Shown here: positions 20,592 through 28,959 of the stretch, in pieces
Layout: each line of letters begins with the position of its first letter
Numbering within the stretch: position 1 is the first letter of the stretch
Assembly (NCBI RefSeq): GCF_030848305.1
Contig: NZ_CP114598.1
Coordinates: forward strand, 1-64,000
Length of the DNA stretch: 64,000 bases
Direction: 5' to 3'
Origin: Akkermansia muciniphila
GTDB taxonomy: Bacteria; Verrucomicrobiota; Verrucomicrobiia; Verrucomicrobiales; Akkermansiaceae
Program-made: the position numbers and the translations under genes
Notes under the pieces: model-generated
The model's database searches: none
What the model was told of the DNA's origin: nothing
Seen by the model: only the letters and a program-made list of their open reading frames with translations

Positions 20592-22037
20592 ATGGATCAT
20601 TCATCATCACGCCGTCGTTTTCTTCAGACTCTGGGCCTGGCTACTGGCGCCCTGGCTGCCGGTCCCTTTGCCAACGCCCAGGAAGTCGCCCCCCTGGCTC
20701 CCAAGAAAATCACCATTCCGGACCCGAATAACATCGGCCCCATGACCACCTGGCCGCCGCGCAAGCCCGGCGCCATCTACATGGGCGGCTTCAGGGCTCC
20801 CAAGCTGGACAAGGTGCGCGTAGCCTTTGTCGGCGTGGGTGAGCGCGGCTCCATGCACGTGGGCCAGATGGCCGTTATAGAAGGCGCGGAAATCGTCGGC
20901 ATTTGCGACCTGTATGAAGACTGGGCCAAGCGCAACGCGGACGTCGTGGAAAAGAAGACGGGCAAGCGCCCCCCCATTTTCACGAAAGGGCCGGAAGACT
21001 ACAAGCGCATGATGAAGGAAGTCAAGCCGGACGCCGTCATCGTCTGCCCCAGCTGGGAATGGCACTGCCGCGTTACCTGCGACGTGATGAAGATGGGCGC
21101 CCACGCCTTTGTGGAAGTGCCTATGGCCGTCTCCATCAAGGAACTCTGGGAAATCGTGGATACTTCCGAAGAAACCAGGAAGCACTGCATGATGATGGAA
21201 AACGTCAATTACGGACGTGAAGAACTCCTGTACCTGAACATGGTGCGCCAGGGCGTCATCGGCGATCTGCTGTACGGAGAAGCCGCCTACATTCATGAAC
21301 TGCGCAACCAGATGAAGCAGGAGGAACGCGGCACCGGTTCCTGGAGAACCTACCACTACGCCAAGCGCAACGGAAACGTGTATCCCACGCACGGCCTCGG
21401 CCCCATCGCCCAGTACATGAATCTGGCCCGCAAGGACGACTGCTTCGGCCGTCTCGTGTCCTTCTCCAGCCCGGCCCTGGGCCGTCCCGCGTACGCCAGG
21501 AAGAATTTCCCGGCGGACCACAAGTGGAACAAGCTGGACTTTGCCTGCGGCGATATGAATACCTCCATCATCAAAACCACCATGGGCCGCACCGTCCTAG
21601 TGGAATGGGATGAAACCAGCCCGCGCCCCTACTCCCGCCTGAATCTCATCCAGGGCACCCTGGGCACCCTGGCCGGCTTCCCGACCCGCGTAGCCGGCGA
21701 AAAGCTGGGCAACGGAAATTATCACGAATGGATTGAGGGCAAAGAAAAGCTGGCCCCCATTTTTGAAAAATACGAACACCCGCTCTGGAAGCGCGTCGGC
21801 CCGCTGGCCCTGAAGATGGGCGGCCACGGCGGCATGGACTTCGTGATGCTCTTCCGCATCATCGAATGCCTCCGCAATGGCGAACCGATGGACCAGAACG
21901 TTTATGAAGGAGCCTTCTGGTCCTCCGTCTCCGAGCTTTCCGAATACTCCGTGGCCCAGGGCGGCATGCCCCAGGTGTTCCCGGACTTCACCCGCGGAGA
22001 CTGGAAAACGACCGCTCCGCTGGGCATCGTCCAGTAA
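20592..22037 (+). CDS. Tat-exported alpha-N-acetylgalactosaminidase, GH109
   Basis: NAD-dependent glycosidase of the Gfo/Idh/MocA fold that removes terminal alpha-linked GalNAc, as on blood-group A-type mucin glycans. It has 481 residues with a twin-arginine signal (SSRRRFLQT, then a hydrophobic stretch ending AAGPFANAQE), consistent with export of a protein folded around its cofactor. The Rossmann motif is VGVGERGSMH (about residues 78-87). Further family blocks are VCPSWEWHCR, EVPMAVS, ENVNYGREE, THGLGPIAQY and GHGGMDFVM. Akkermansia is known to have GH109 enzymes of this kind. A TATAAT lies 8 nt before the ATG. A hairpin terminator follows at 22116. It may feed GalNAc to the activation operon at 34.9-37.9 kb. 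Confidence 0.94.
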   Translation: MDHSSSRRRFLQTLGLATGALAAGPFANAQEVAPLAPKKITIPDPNNIGPMTTWPPRKPGAIYMGGFRAPKLDKVRVAFVGVGERGSMHVGQMAVIEGAEIVGICDLYEDWAKRNADVVEKKTGKRPPIFTKGPEDYKRMMKEVKPDAVIVCPSWEWHCRVTCDVMKMGAHAFVEVPMAVSIKELWEIVDTSEETRKHCMMMENVNYGREELLYLNMVRQGVIGDLLYGEAAYIHELRNQMKQEERGTGSWRTYHYAKRNGNVYPTHGLGPIAQYMNLARKDDCFGRLVSFSSPALGRPAYARKNFPADHKWNKLDFACGDMNTSIIKTTMGRTVLVEWDETSPRPYSRLNLIQGTLGTLAGFPTRVAGEKLGNGNYHEWIEGKEKLAPIFEKYEHPLWKRVGPLALKMGGHGGMDFVMLFRIIECLRNGEPMDQNVYEGAFWSSVSELSEYSVAQGGMPQVFPDFTRGDWKTTAPLGIVQ

Positions 22038-22369
22038 CAGCCGGTGACCTTCCCCGGCCCGGAGCTTTTCCGCCTCCACGGCACGCTTCCAGGCCGGGGC
22101 AAATGCCCTCTTTGCAAAAAAACAGGCCCAGCTTGCAAGCGGCCTGTTTTTTATTGCGTCAATGACATCCAATTCCAGAAGTTGAAAAACGCTGCAAGCG
22201 CCCCACTTGTCCGGAAAGGCTCCGTATGGCGCCAAAAAGCGGAATTCCATGAAATTTTTTTCCTCTCCCGGAACGTATACAGGATTGAAAAACGTTTAAC
22301 GGGGCATGTTTTCCGCCCTGTCCCTCTCCCATAGGGGAATGCCGTTTCCTTTACATCGCACACGCCTCC
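22038..22369 (+). other. Intergenic region between GH109 and EboE-like gene
   Basis: 332 bp. It holds the bidirectional terminator at 22116-22152. Beyond that I see no coding sequence and no convincing promoter for the next gene. Confidence 0.5.
22116..22152 (+). terminator. Bidirectional intrinsic terminator after GH109
   Basis: AACAGGCC (22121-22128) pairs with GGCCTGTT (22141-22148), flanked by an A-run and a T-run so it can act on both strands. The loop contains the palindrome GCTTGCAAGC. Confidence 0.9.
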
Positions 22370-23512
22370 ATGCTTTCCTACTGCACCAATATTCATCCCG
22401 CCGAATCCTGGGCGGAAACCAGGGAAGCCCTTTTCACCTGCGTTCCCCGCATCAGGCAGGAACTCGCGGCAATGGACTCCCCTTTGAAGAATCTCCCGCT
22501 GGGCATCGGTCTGCGCCTGTCCGCCAGAGCGGCGGCGGAACTTCTGGAAACGCCGCACGCCGTGGAAGCCCTGAAATCATGGCTGGATGACCAGGGCGCG
22601 CGCGTGGAAACCCTCAACGGTTTCCCTTACGGTAATTTTCACGGGCAGCGCGTAAAAGAGCGCGTTTTCCAGCCGGACTGGACTACGCCGGAACGTTTTG
22701 AATACACCTGCAACCTGTTCCGCATTCTGGCGCTCATTGGAGACGAACAGGCTGACAGGCTGACCGTCAGCACGCTCCCCGCCTCACACAGCTGGTTTCA
22801 TGCGGATGAAGAACGCCTCTTTTCCCGGCTGGACGCCATGAGCGGATTCCTGGATATGCTGGGCAGGCAGACCGGCCGCCTGATGCAGCTGGGGCTGGAG
22901 CCGGAGCCATTCGGTCATTTTCACGATACGGAAGGAGCCATCCGTTTCTTCAACGGCCTTCGCAACTATTCCCGCCGTCCCGAACTGATCGAACGCCACC
23001 TGGGGCTGACATACGATACCTGCCATTTCGCCATTCTCCGGGAAGAGCCGGAAGCCACTCTTTCCGCCTGGGAGGAGAACAACATCGCCCTCTGCAAGGT
23101 TCAATACTCCAACGCCCTGGAATGCCGCGTACGCGGTGAAGAAGACCTGGAACGCCTGCGCCAGTTTGACGAAGGCGTTTATTTCCATCAGACCAGCATC
23201 CGCAACCAGGACCGCACCATGCTTTTCCCGGACCTGCCCAATGCCCTGGCCTATGGACGGGACTATGCGGAGGAAACGCGGGATTCCCAATGGCGCATCC
23301 ATTACCACATTCCCCTGTACGCTTCTCCGGAACCACCCTTGAAAGGCACGGAAGAATTCATCCTGAAAACGCGCTATTTCCTCCGGGACCGCCAAGGCCC
23401 GCAGCCGCACCTGGAGGTGGAGACCTATACCTGGAGCGTCCTGCCGGACCACATGAAGATGCCCCTGGCAGCCCAGATTGCCCGTGAACTGCATTACATT
23501 GAAACCCTGTAA
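22370..23512 (+). CDS. EboE-like metabolite traffic protein (TIM-barrel, isolated)
   Basis: 380-residue cytoplasmic protein that resembles EboE, the sugar-phosphate-isomerase-like member of the ebo cluster known from cyanobacteria, algae plastids and some Bacteroidota, which helps move secondary-metabolite precursors to the periplasm. The N-terminus YCTNIHPAESWAETREAL is the most characteristic block. Also conserved are PYGNFHG, LEPEPFGHFHD and YDTCHFA, which supply likely metal-binding His, Glu and Asp residues. No other ebo genes (UbiA-like EboC, EboD and so on) are in the window. The next gene starts 4 bp after the stop. The family assignment is from memory and is less certain than for housekeeping genes. 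Confidence 0.65.
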   Translation: MLSYCTNIHPAESWAETREALFTCVPRIRQELAAMDSPLKNLPLGIGLRLSARAAAELLETPHAVEALKSWLDDQGARVETLNGFPYGNFHGQRVKERVFQPDWTTPERFEYTCNLFRILALIGDEQADRLTVSTLPASHSWFHADEERLFSRLDAMSGFLDMLGRQTGRLMQLGLEPEPFGHFHDTEGAIRFFNGLRNYSRRPELIERHLGLTYDTCHFAILREEPEATLSAWEENNIALCKVQYSNALECRVRGEEDLERLRQFDEGVYFHQTSIRNQDRTMLFPDLPNALAYGRDYAEETRDSQWRIHYHIPLYASPEPPLKGTEEFILKTRYFLRDRQGPQPHLEVETYTWSVLPDHMKMPLAAQIARELHYIETL

Positions 23513-23516
23513 CGCC

Positions 23517-24476
23517 ATGACGCCCCGCATGCATCCCTACGCCGTCCTGTCCTCCGGATTCCTGCTGTTGTCCACCGGTCTTTTCTCCTGCACGCTGCTT
23601 TCCACGGTTTCCTCCGGGGGACCGGAAACGCCGCGGACCCTGGGCGCGCGCATGGAAAAACACACGGAAGTCCTGCAAAAAGACATCGGGGTCAGAAACG
23701 CCGGCCAGCCCAAATCCATGGAAGCCGCCGCCAAATACATCGCCGGGAACTTCTCGGACATGGGGTACGCCGTCACCATGCAGCCGGTATCCGGAGGAAA
23801 CGCGGAAAAAGGAGAGGCCATTTACAACATCCTGGTTTACAAGCCCGGCCTGTATTCCAGCAACCAGAGCATCGTCGTGGGGGCCAATTACGATTCCAGC
23901 GGACGGCGCAACAACGGCAGCGGAACAGCCCTGCTGCTGGAGACGGCGCGAGGCCTGAAGGACATCCCCACCAATCACAATATCTATTTTGTCGCGTACG
24001 CGAATGGAGCGGAACCCACGGGGAAATCCATTCCTTCCGGCGCCTGCGTGCATGCCGGCGCCCTGAGCGGCAGCATCGGGGCAGCCAACATCCTGGGCAT
24101 GATCAATTTGGAACCCCATAAGCCGGATGCCGGAGGGGAACGAAAACAGCCGGCCCCGGAATCCTCCCGGGAAGCCGTTCTGTTCGTGACCACCCCGCAC
24201 GGCAGGAAATTCGCAGGCCAGTGCACCGCCCCCTTCGCCAAATCCTGGGATCAGGCGCCCACAACCTTTTACCGGGAACCTTCCGCCCTCACAGGCAATG
24301 ACCGCCATTACGCGGTCCTGGGCATTCCCACGGTCTCCTGCCGGTGCAGGTATCCCGTCACGGATGCCCGCACGGAAGAGTATGTGCAGGCGCTGACGGA
24401 CATGATCCACCAGGTAGCGGACAACGACGCGCCCGAACCGGCAAAAAACGCCGATCAGGACGGGAAAACATCCTGA
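23517..24476 (+). CDS. Degenerate M28-like peptidase lipoprotein
   Basis: 319 residues. ATG 23517 gives a lipoprotein signal (LLLSTGLFSC) with a plausible though imperfect lipobox. The fold looks like family M28 zinc aminopeptidases. IVVGANYDSSG (about 119-129) stands for the usual GAHYDS, so the first metal-binding His is Asn124. NNGSG (132-136) replaces DDNxSG. The Glu-Glu pair expected in VAYANGAEPTGKS (about 158-170) is missing. NDRHYAVLGIPTV near the C-terminus retains the SDH-x-PF...GIP region. With most zinc ligands lost, catalysis is unlikely and a binding role more probable. Four bp after the EboE-like gene, so probably co-transcribed. Convergent with the MFS gene. Confidence 0.65.
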   Translation: MTPRMHPYAVLSSGFLLLSTGLFSCTLLSTVSSGGPETPRTLGARMEKHTEVLQKDIGVRNAGQPKSMEAAAKYIAGNFSDMGYAVTMQPVSGGNAEKGEAIYNILVYKPGLYSSNQSIVVGANYDSSGRRNNGSGTALLLETARGLKDIPTNHNIYFVAYANGAEPTGKSIPSGACVHAGALSGSIGAANILGMINLEPHKPDAGGERKQPAPESSREAVLFVTTPHGRKFAGQCTAPFAKSWDQAPTTFYREPSALTGNDRHYAVLGIPTVSCRCRYPVTDARTEEYVQALTDMIHQVADNDAPEPAKNADQDGKTS

Positions 24477-24494
24477 CGTTTCCCTCCCTCCCCG

Positions 24495-25649
24495 TTACCG
24501 GGACAGCTTTCTCCTTCCGTGGCCCCCGCCCAGCACCAGCACGGGCATGAAGGAAAGAGCCACCAGCGCAATAACCATAGGCATCCAATTATCGGAATAC
24601 CTCTGCATCAGGAACGAAGTCAGGGACGGGCCGGCCAGTGTGCCGACGGAATAACTCAACAGCAGAAGCTGGTTCATGGTCACCAGTTCATCCCGGGAGG
24701 CTTCCTCGCATCCCCAGGCCATGGCAACAGGGTACAGGGAAAATCCGGCCAGCCCCAGAGCAATCAGGGAGGGAGCCATCAGCCCTCCCTTCAGCATCAG
24801 CCCGGCACAGGCCGCCGCCACCAGCAGGGACTGGCATTTCATGACGAAAGCGCGGCCGTACCTGTCCGCCAGCCTCCCCATGGGCCACTGCCCCAGAATG
24901 GCAGCGGCAATCAGCAGGGCCATCCAGTATCCCACGGAAGAGTGGCTCATGCCCTGGCGCTTCAAAAACAGGGGCATCAGGCAATAAATAGTACCCAATA
25001 CCACACCGGAAATCACACATCCCACAATGCCCAGAAAGACGCTGCGGCGCCTCAGCAGTGTCCGGATCTCCACATGGGAGGAAGATGAAATCTCCCCATT
25101 GCCCGATTCCAGACGCGCAAACATCAGCGGAACCATGCCCGCTACTGATAAAATGCACACTTCCGTTGCAATCAGGGACATATCGCTGGGGAACCAGCCC
25201 AGAAGCAGCTGCCCCAGCACCGTACCCAGATAATAAACCACCATGTAGGAAGCCAGAAGAATGCCGCGGGTTTGCAGCGTTCCGGCCCTCAGCAGGGCGC
25301 TCTCCACCACCACCCAGACCAGGGCGCAGCTGATCCCCGCCAGCAGCCTGAGGCCGCTCCAGGCCGGCATGCCGGGAAACACAGGCAGCAGAACGGTGGA
25401 CACCGCGCACAAAAGGCATGCATATTGGTAACTTCCTTTGAATCCGGCCCTTCGGATCACGCCGCCAGCCAGCAGCGTGCCGGCCAGGTTCCCGAGAAAA
25501 AAGAAAGCCCCCACCAGCCCCGCCTCCCAAGTGGCGGCATCAACTTGCTCCATCCACAGGGGAACAACCGTATTCAACACGGCAAACGCCACTGTCTGGA
25601 AAAGAAGCCCCGCCAGCAGCAGGGCAATAGGCCAGGTAAATGTACGCAT
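24495..25649 (-). CDS. MFS transporter
   Basis: Major facilitator superfamily permease of 384 residues with about 12 membrane helices. The inter-helix motif GRLADRYGRAFVMK (about residue 255) matches the MFS motif A region in the second half. Its overall look is that of YcaD/DHA1-type exporters. ATG 25649 is chosen because a strong promoter (25665-25692) ends only 15 nt upstream, which rules out the longer frame beginning at 25685. Substrate unknown. It is convergent with the M28-like gene and downstream of rpoN on the same strand, but with its own promoter. Confidence 0.88.
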   Translation of the reverse strand: MRTFTWPIALLLAGLLFQTVAFAVLNTVVPLWMEQVDAATWEAGLVGAFFFLGNLAGTLLAGGVIRRAGFKGSYQYACLLCAVSTVLLPVFPGMPAWSGLRLLAGISCALVWVVVESALLRAGTLQTRGILLASYMVVYYLGTVLGQLLLGWFPSDMSLIATEVCILSVAGMVPLMFARLESGNGEISSSSHVEIRTLLRRRSVFLGIVGCVISGVVLGTIYCLMPLFLKRQGMSHSSVGYWMALLIAAAILGQWPMGRLADRYGRAFVMKCQSLLVAAACAGLMLKGGLMAPSLIALGLAGFSLYPVAMAWGCEEASRDELVTMNQLLLLSYSVGTLAGPSLTSFLMQRYSDNWMPMVIALVALSFMPVLVLGGGHGRRKLSR

Positions 25650-25664
25650 CACGATAAAGCGGGG

Positions 25665-25692
25665 ATTATAGCACCAAAGCCGCACCAGTCAA
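25665..25692 (-). promoter_or_regulatory. Strong sigma-70 promoter of the MFS gene
   Basis: On the minus strand TTGACT, 16 bp, TATAAT. Only 15 nt separate the -10 box from ATG 25649. Confidence 0.75.
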
Positions 25693-25798
25693 CCGCCTCT
25701 TCCGCCGGAAAGAAAAACAAGAAAAGCGCCTGAAGAACAAAAGACACATTTTATTGAATGTGAATTATTAACAAACAATTCAAAAAGATAGGAAACTG

Positions 25799-27187
25799 TC
25801 ATATTCCCCGGCGCAGGGAAGCGGGCAGTATCTTCATCTGCTCCCGGTATTTGGCCACCGTCCTGCGGGCGATGTTCACCCCTTTTTCCCGCAGCGCAGC
25901 CGCCAGCCCGGCGTCACTGAGGGGTTTGGAAGAATCTTCCTCCGCAATCAGCCGCCGCATCATCTCCTGGACGGCGCCGGAAGCCATGGTTCCGGAGGCC
26001 GCCCCATCCGGGGAAACGCCGCCTTCAGAAGGAACTCCCGCACTGAAAAAGGATCTCAGTTCTTTCATCCCCCACCTGCACAACAGGTACTTGTCCCGGC
26101 ACGCCCGGGAAACCGTGGAAACGTGAACGCCCATCTCCTCTGCCACCTCTTCCATGCCCATGGCCTTCAGGCGGGAGGGACCGGACCTGAAAAAATCCTC
26201 CTGCCTCCGCACGATGACGCGGGCCAGGCGCAAAACGGTCTCCTGCCTCATATCCAAAGCCCGCAACAGCTCCTGGCCCTCCCGGAACGCCCTGCGGAGA
26301 TACTGCCTCAGCTCCCGGCTTCCGGAACCCTCCGACATCAGCTCCATATACCGTTCATTCATGGACAGGCGCGGAAGATACTCGGAAGTGAGGGCAACCT
26401 CCAGCGCGCCGGAAGGGTTTTCCTCCACAATGACGTCAGGCAGCAGATGAGGGTTGCCGCCGGGGGCGTAAGCCCCCCCCGGATCAGGAGTCAGGCTTCT
26501 AATCACCTCCAGGGCTTCCGCTACGGCGCCCGGTTCCACGTCCAGCAGGTTCGCGGCTTCCTCATATTTGTGCGCCGCCAGTTCCCGCCAGCAGCGCTTG
26601 ACCAGGCGGAAAGCGAGCGAACGCTTCAAACCGCGCTGTTCAAGCTGAATCAACAGGGAATCCCTTAAATCCGCAGCCCCCACTCCGGGCGGGTCCATTT
26701 CCCTCAGCGCAGCCAAAGCTTCCCCCATGTCCCGCATGCTGAAACACCCCTGCTCTTCCAGCTCCTGCGGAGACTCCGTCAGAAATCCGCGTTCGTCCAG
26801 AGCGTCAATCAGCAGGAACAGGGCGTCCCGGGCGCGCCCCGTCAATGCGGAATGCTGCGCCTGGTTCATCAAATGGGTTTTCAGGGATTCCGGAGCCACT
26901 ACGGATTCATACATGAAATCACGGCGTGCGGCCGCGTCCTCAGAAAGGCGGCCTTCCACCGTAAACTCATTCCACCCGTCTTCCCGTTCATTCCTGTCAT
27001 CTCCGTCCTCCAGAGCTTCCGGGGAAGCGTCCGGCAATTCCTCAAGCATGGGATTGGTTTCCAGCGCCTGGCGGACAATCTGCCTCAATTCCAAAGCGGA
27101 GGCCTGGAGAATCTGCATTCCCGTCTGCATGGACTGGGAGACGGCCATCTGACGCGTCATTCCATGCTGCAGGGATACCTCACTCAT
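25799..27187 (-). CDS. rpoN: RNA polymerase sigma-54 factor
   Basis: Alternative sigma factor that needs AAA+ activators to open promoters of the -24/-12 type. It has 462 residues. Region I is the Gln/Met/Leu-rich N-terminus (MTRQMAVSQSMQTGMQILQ). An acidic region II follows (about 55-85). The core-binding and HTH regions contain MDPPGVGAADLRDSLLIQLE and EVAEEMGVHVSTVSRA. The RpoN box is ARRTVAKYRE near the end (the E. coli form is ARRTVAKYRE). ATG 27187 is preferred over GTG 27196, because a putative promoter (27197-27225) abuts it. No sigma-54 activator is in this window. Confidence 0.95.
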   Translation of the reverse strand: MSEVSLQHGMTRQMAVSQSMQTGMQILQASALELRQIVRQALETNPMLEELPDASPEALEDGDDRNEREDGWNEFTVEGRLSEDAAARRDFMYESVVAPESLKTHLMNQAQHSALTGRARDALFLLIDALDERGFLTESPQELEEQGCFSMRDMGEALAALREMDPPGVGAADLRDSLLIQLEQRGLKRSLAFRLVKRCWRELAAHKYEEAANLLDVEPGAVAEALEVIRSLTPDPGGAYAPGGNPHLLPDVIVEENPSGALEVALTSEYLPRLSMNERYMELMSEGSGSRELRQYLRRAFREGQELLRALDMRQETVLRLARVIVRRQEDFFRSGPSRLKAMGMEEVAEEMGVHVSTVSRACRDKYLLCRWGMKELRSFFSAGVPSEGGVSPDGAASGTMASGAVQEMMRRLIAEEDSSKPLSDAGLAAALREKGVNIARRTVAKYREQMKILPASLRRGI

Positions 27188-27196
27188 ACGGCCCAC

Positions 27197-27225
27197 AAGC
27201 TACACCACCCCCCGGAATCTGGCAA
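27197..27225 (-). promoter_or_regulatory. Putative sigma-70 promoter of rpoN
   Basis: On the minus strand TTGCCA, 17 bp, TAGCTT. The -10 box ends 9 nt before ATG 27187, implying a nearly leaderless mRNA. Confidence 0.55.
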
Positions 27226-27329
27226 GGGGGAACACCCTGCCGCAAAAGCTGCCCGCACACCGCAACAGCGAAAAAAAGGCCATCACTTTCATGTGGCGTT
27301 TTTGGAAAGCTCCCGTACAATAAATGCCC

Positions 27330-28040
27330 ATGAAGATTTTACATATACTTGCTTTCTCCCTGCTGGCCTCTCTTCTCTCCACGGCTGCGCCGTCCCCTCT
27401 GGTTCCGCTGCCGCGGGAACAGCCCCAATGGTGGAGAAAGCAATATGAACAGCAGGTGGAACAAATAAAGAACAACCCCTGCGGCGTCCTTTTCCTGGGA
27501 GATTCCATTACGGACTACTGGAAAAGGGAAGGGAAAACAATATGGGAAAAGGCGTTCGCCCCCTATCATCCCTGCAATTTCGGCATTTCCGGGGACCAAA
27601 CCACCAATCTGATTTACCGCATCACGGACTCCGGCATCCCGGCCCAGACGGATCCCAAACTCTGCATCGTCATGATCGGCACCAATAATACCGGTCATTT
27701 CAAAGGAGGAGAAGCGCCGGAACAAACGGCCATGGGCATTCTGGGCGCCGTTGAACACCTGCTGGTCAGATTCCCGGACACCCACGTCCTTCTGCTGGGC
27801 ATCTTCCCGCGCGGCACAGGACCGCAGGACAAGCTGCGCCAGCATAACGACCGCATCAACGCCGTTCTGGCCCAGTGCAAGCTGCCCCGCACCACGTACG
27901 CCAACATCAACAGGCGTTTCCTGGATTCCGCCGGAAAACTGCTCCCCGGCATCAGCAGAGACAATCTGCACTTTACGGAAAAAGGCTACGCCATCTGGGC
28001 GGACGCCGTGCTGCCCTATATCAAAAAATACTGCAAATAG
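27330..28040 (+). CDS. Secreted SGNH/GDSL hydrolase, PAF-acetylhydrolase IB-like
   Basis: 236-residue esterase of the SGNH superfamily, exported by a signal peptide (MKILHILAFSLLASLLSTAA). Catalytic blocks are GDSITDYW (nucleophilic Ser, about residue 52), G of FGISGDQT, GTNN (the Asn) and DNLHFTEKGY (the Asp/His pair). Its overall shape matches the platelet-activating-factor acetylhydrolase beta/gamma type, often deacetylases of carbohydrates in gut bacteria, so removal of O-acetyl groups from mucin sugars is a reasonable guess. ATG 27330 is preferred to 27324, since a TACAAT (27316-27321) lies just upstream. Confidence 0.85.
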   Translation: MKILHILAFSLLASLLSTAAPSPLVPLPREQPQWWRKQYEQQVEQIKNNPCGVLFLGDSITDYWKREGKTIWEKAFAPYHPCNFGISGDQTTNLIYRITDSGIPAQTDPKLCIVMIGTNNTGHFKGGEAPEQTAMGILGAVEHLLVRFPDTHVLLLGIFPRGTGPQDKLRQHNDRINAVLAQCKLPRTTYANINRRFLDSAGKLLPGISRDNLHFTEKGYAIWADAVLPYIKKYCK

Positions 28041-28212
28041 CTTTCTTTCCCATCCTCAACGCATGGCTGCCGGAAGACGTCTTTCCATCAGTCATGCGTG
28101 CGGTCCGGAAACATGCATGCAGGAGACATGCCTCCCCGGCTGAAAGATGGAATCAAGCCTCCACCGCCTGTGATGCATCCGGAACCCGGAAGAAACGCAA
28201 GGAACATAAAAA

Positions 28213-28240
28213 TTGCTTTTTGCCGGGGATGCCCTAGAGT
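28213..28240 (+). promoter_or_regulatory. Putative sigma-70 promoter of mntP
   Basis: TTGCTT, 16 bp, TAGAGT. The -10 box ends 11 nt before ATG 28252, so the in-frame start at 28213 would lie in the -35 box and is not used. Confidence 0.55.
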
Positions 28241-28251
28241 GCCTCTCCGCA

Positions 28252-28851
28252 ATGAGCATGCCGCTTGCCGACTTGATATTCCTGGCTTTTGCCCTCTCCG
28301 TGGACGCTTTCGTCGTGGCGTTCTCCTACGGTTTGCTCATTAAGCAAAAGCGTTTGAGCAACGGAATCAGGCTCTCCCTGTCCACCGGGGCCGGCCAATT
28401 CCTGATGCCCGTGCTGGGCTTTTTGCTTACAGGCTCCGTGCACCGGTATATTGCGGCCTGGGATCACTGGCTGGGCTTCGCCGTGTTCACGTTCCTTGGA
28501 GTTAACGTCCTCCGCGAAGGATGGAATCACCGCAATGGAGAAGAGGATATGCCCCACGTCGCCAACCTGACGCTTCCTACCCTTATGGCCGTGGGAATCG
28601 CCACCAGCATCGACGCGCTGGTGGCGGGCGTCAGCATTTACCTTTCATCCGCCCAGTGCGGAACCGGCCCCACCCTTCACGCGGTGCTTCTCCCCGCCGC
28701 CGCAATCGGCCTCACCACGTTCCTGTGTACGGCGGCTGGCTTTTTTCTGACCGGACGGCTGCACCGCTTCCCGACCTTTCATCTGGAAGCGGGCGCCGGG
28801 CTCATCCTCATCGGCCTGGGCGTCAAAATGCTCTGCGACCATTTGTGCTGA
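28252..28851 (+). CDS. mntP: Manganese efflux pump MntP-like
   Basis: Inner-membrane exporter of the MntP (YebN) family, 199 residues in six helices. The two conserved repeats each hold an Asp in a Ser-x-Asp-Ala context: LAFALSVDAFVVAF in helix 1 and VGIATSIDALVAG in helix 4. Substrate is taken from the family; a second Met at 28258 is an alternative start. I looked for a yybP-ykoY manganese riboswitch upstream and found none. A secreted-protein gene starts 109 bp downstream. Confidence 0.87.
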   Translation: MSMPLADLIFLAFALSVDAFVVAFSYGLLIKQKRLSNGIRLSLSTGAGQFLMPVLGFLLTGSVHRYIAAWDHWLGFAVFTFLGVNVLREGWNHRNGEEDMPHVANLTLPTLMAVGIATSIDALVAGVSIYLSSAQCGTGPTLHAVLLPAAAIGLTTFLCTAAGFFLTGRLHRFPTFHLEAGAGLILIGLGVKMLCDHLC

Positions 28852-28959
28852 AATGTACCACGAAGGATGATAAAAACGCTCCTCCGGCACCGTAATAAGC
28901 AGAAAAACGCACTGGCTCTCTCCCCGCTCTTTCTGCTATTATCAAGTAATCCTTTCCAC

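Noticed and set aside
28041-28251. Possible yybP-ykoY manganese riboswitch before mntP
   Set aside because: Conserved GGGGAGUA-type core and paired helices are not found, and the putative promoter lies only 11 nt from the start codon, leaving no leader.
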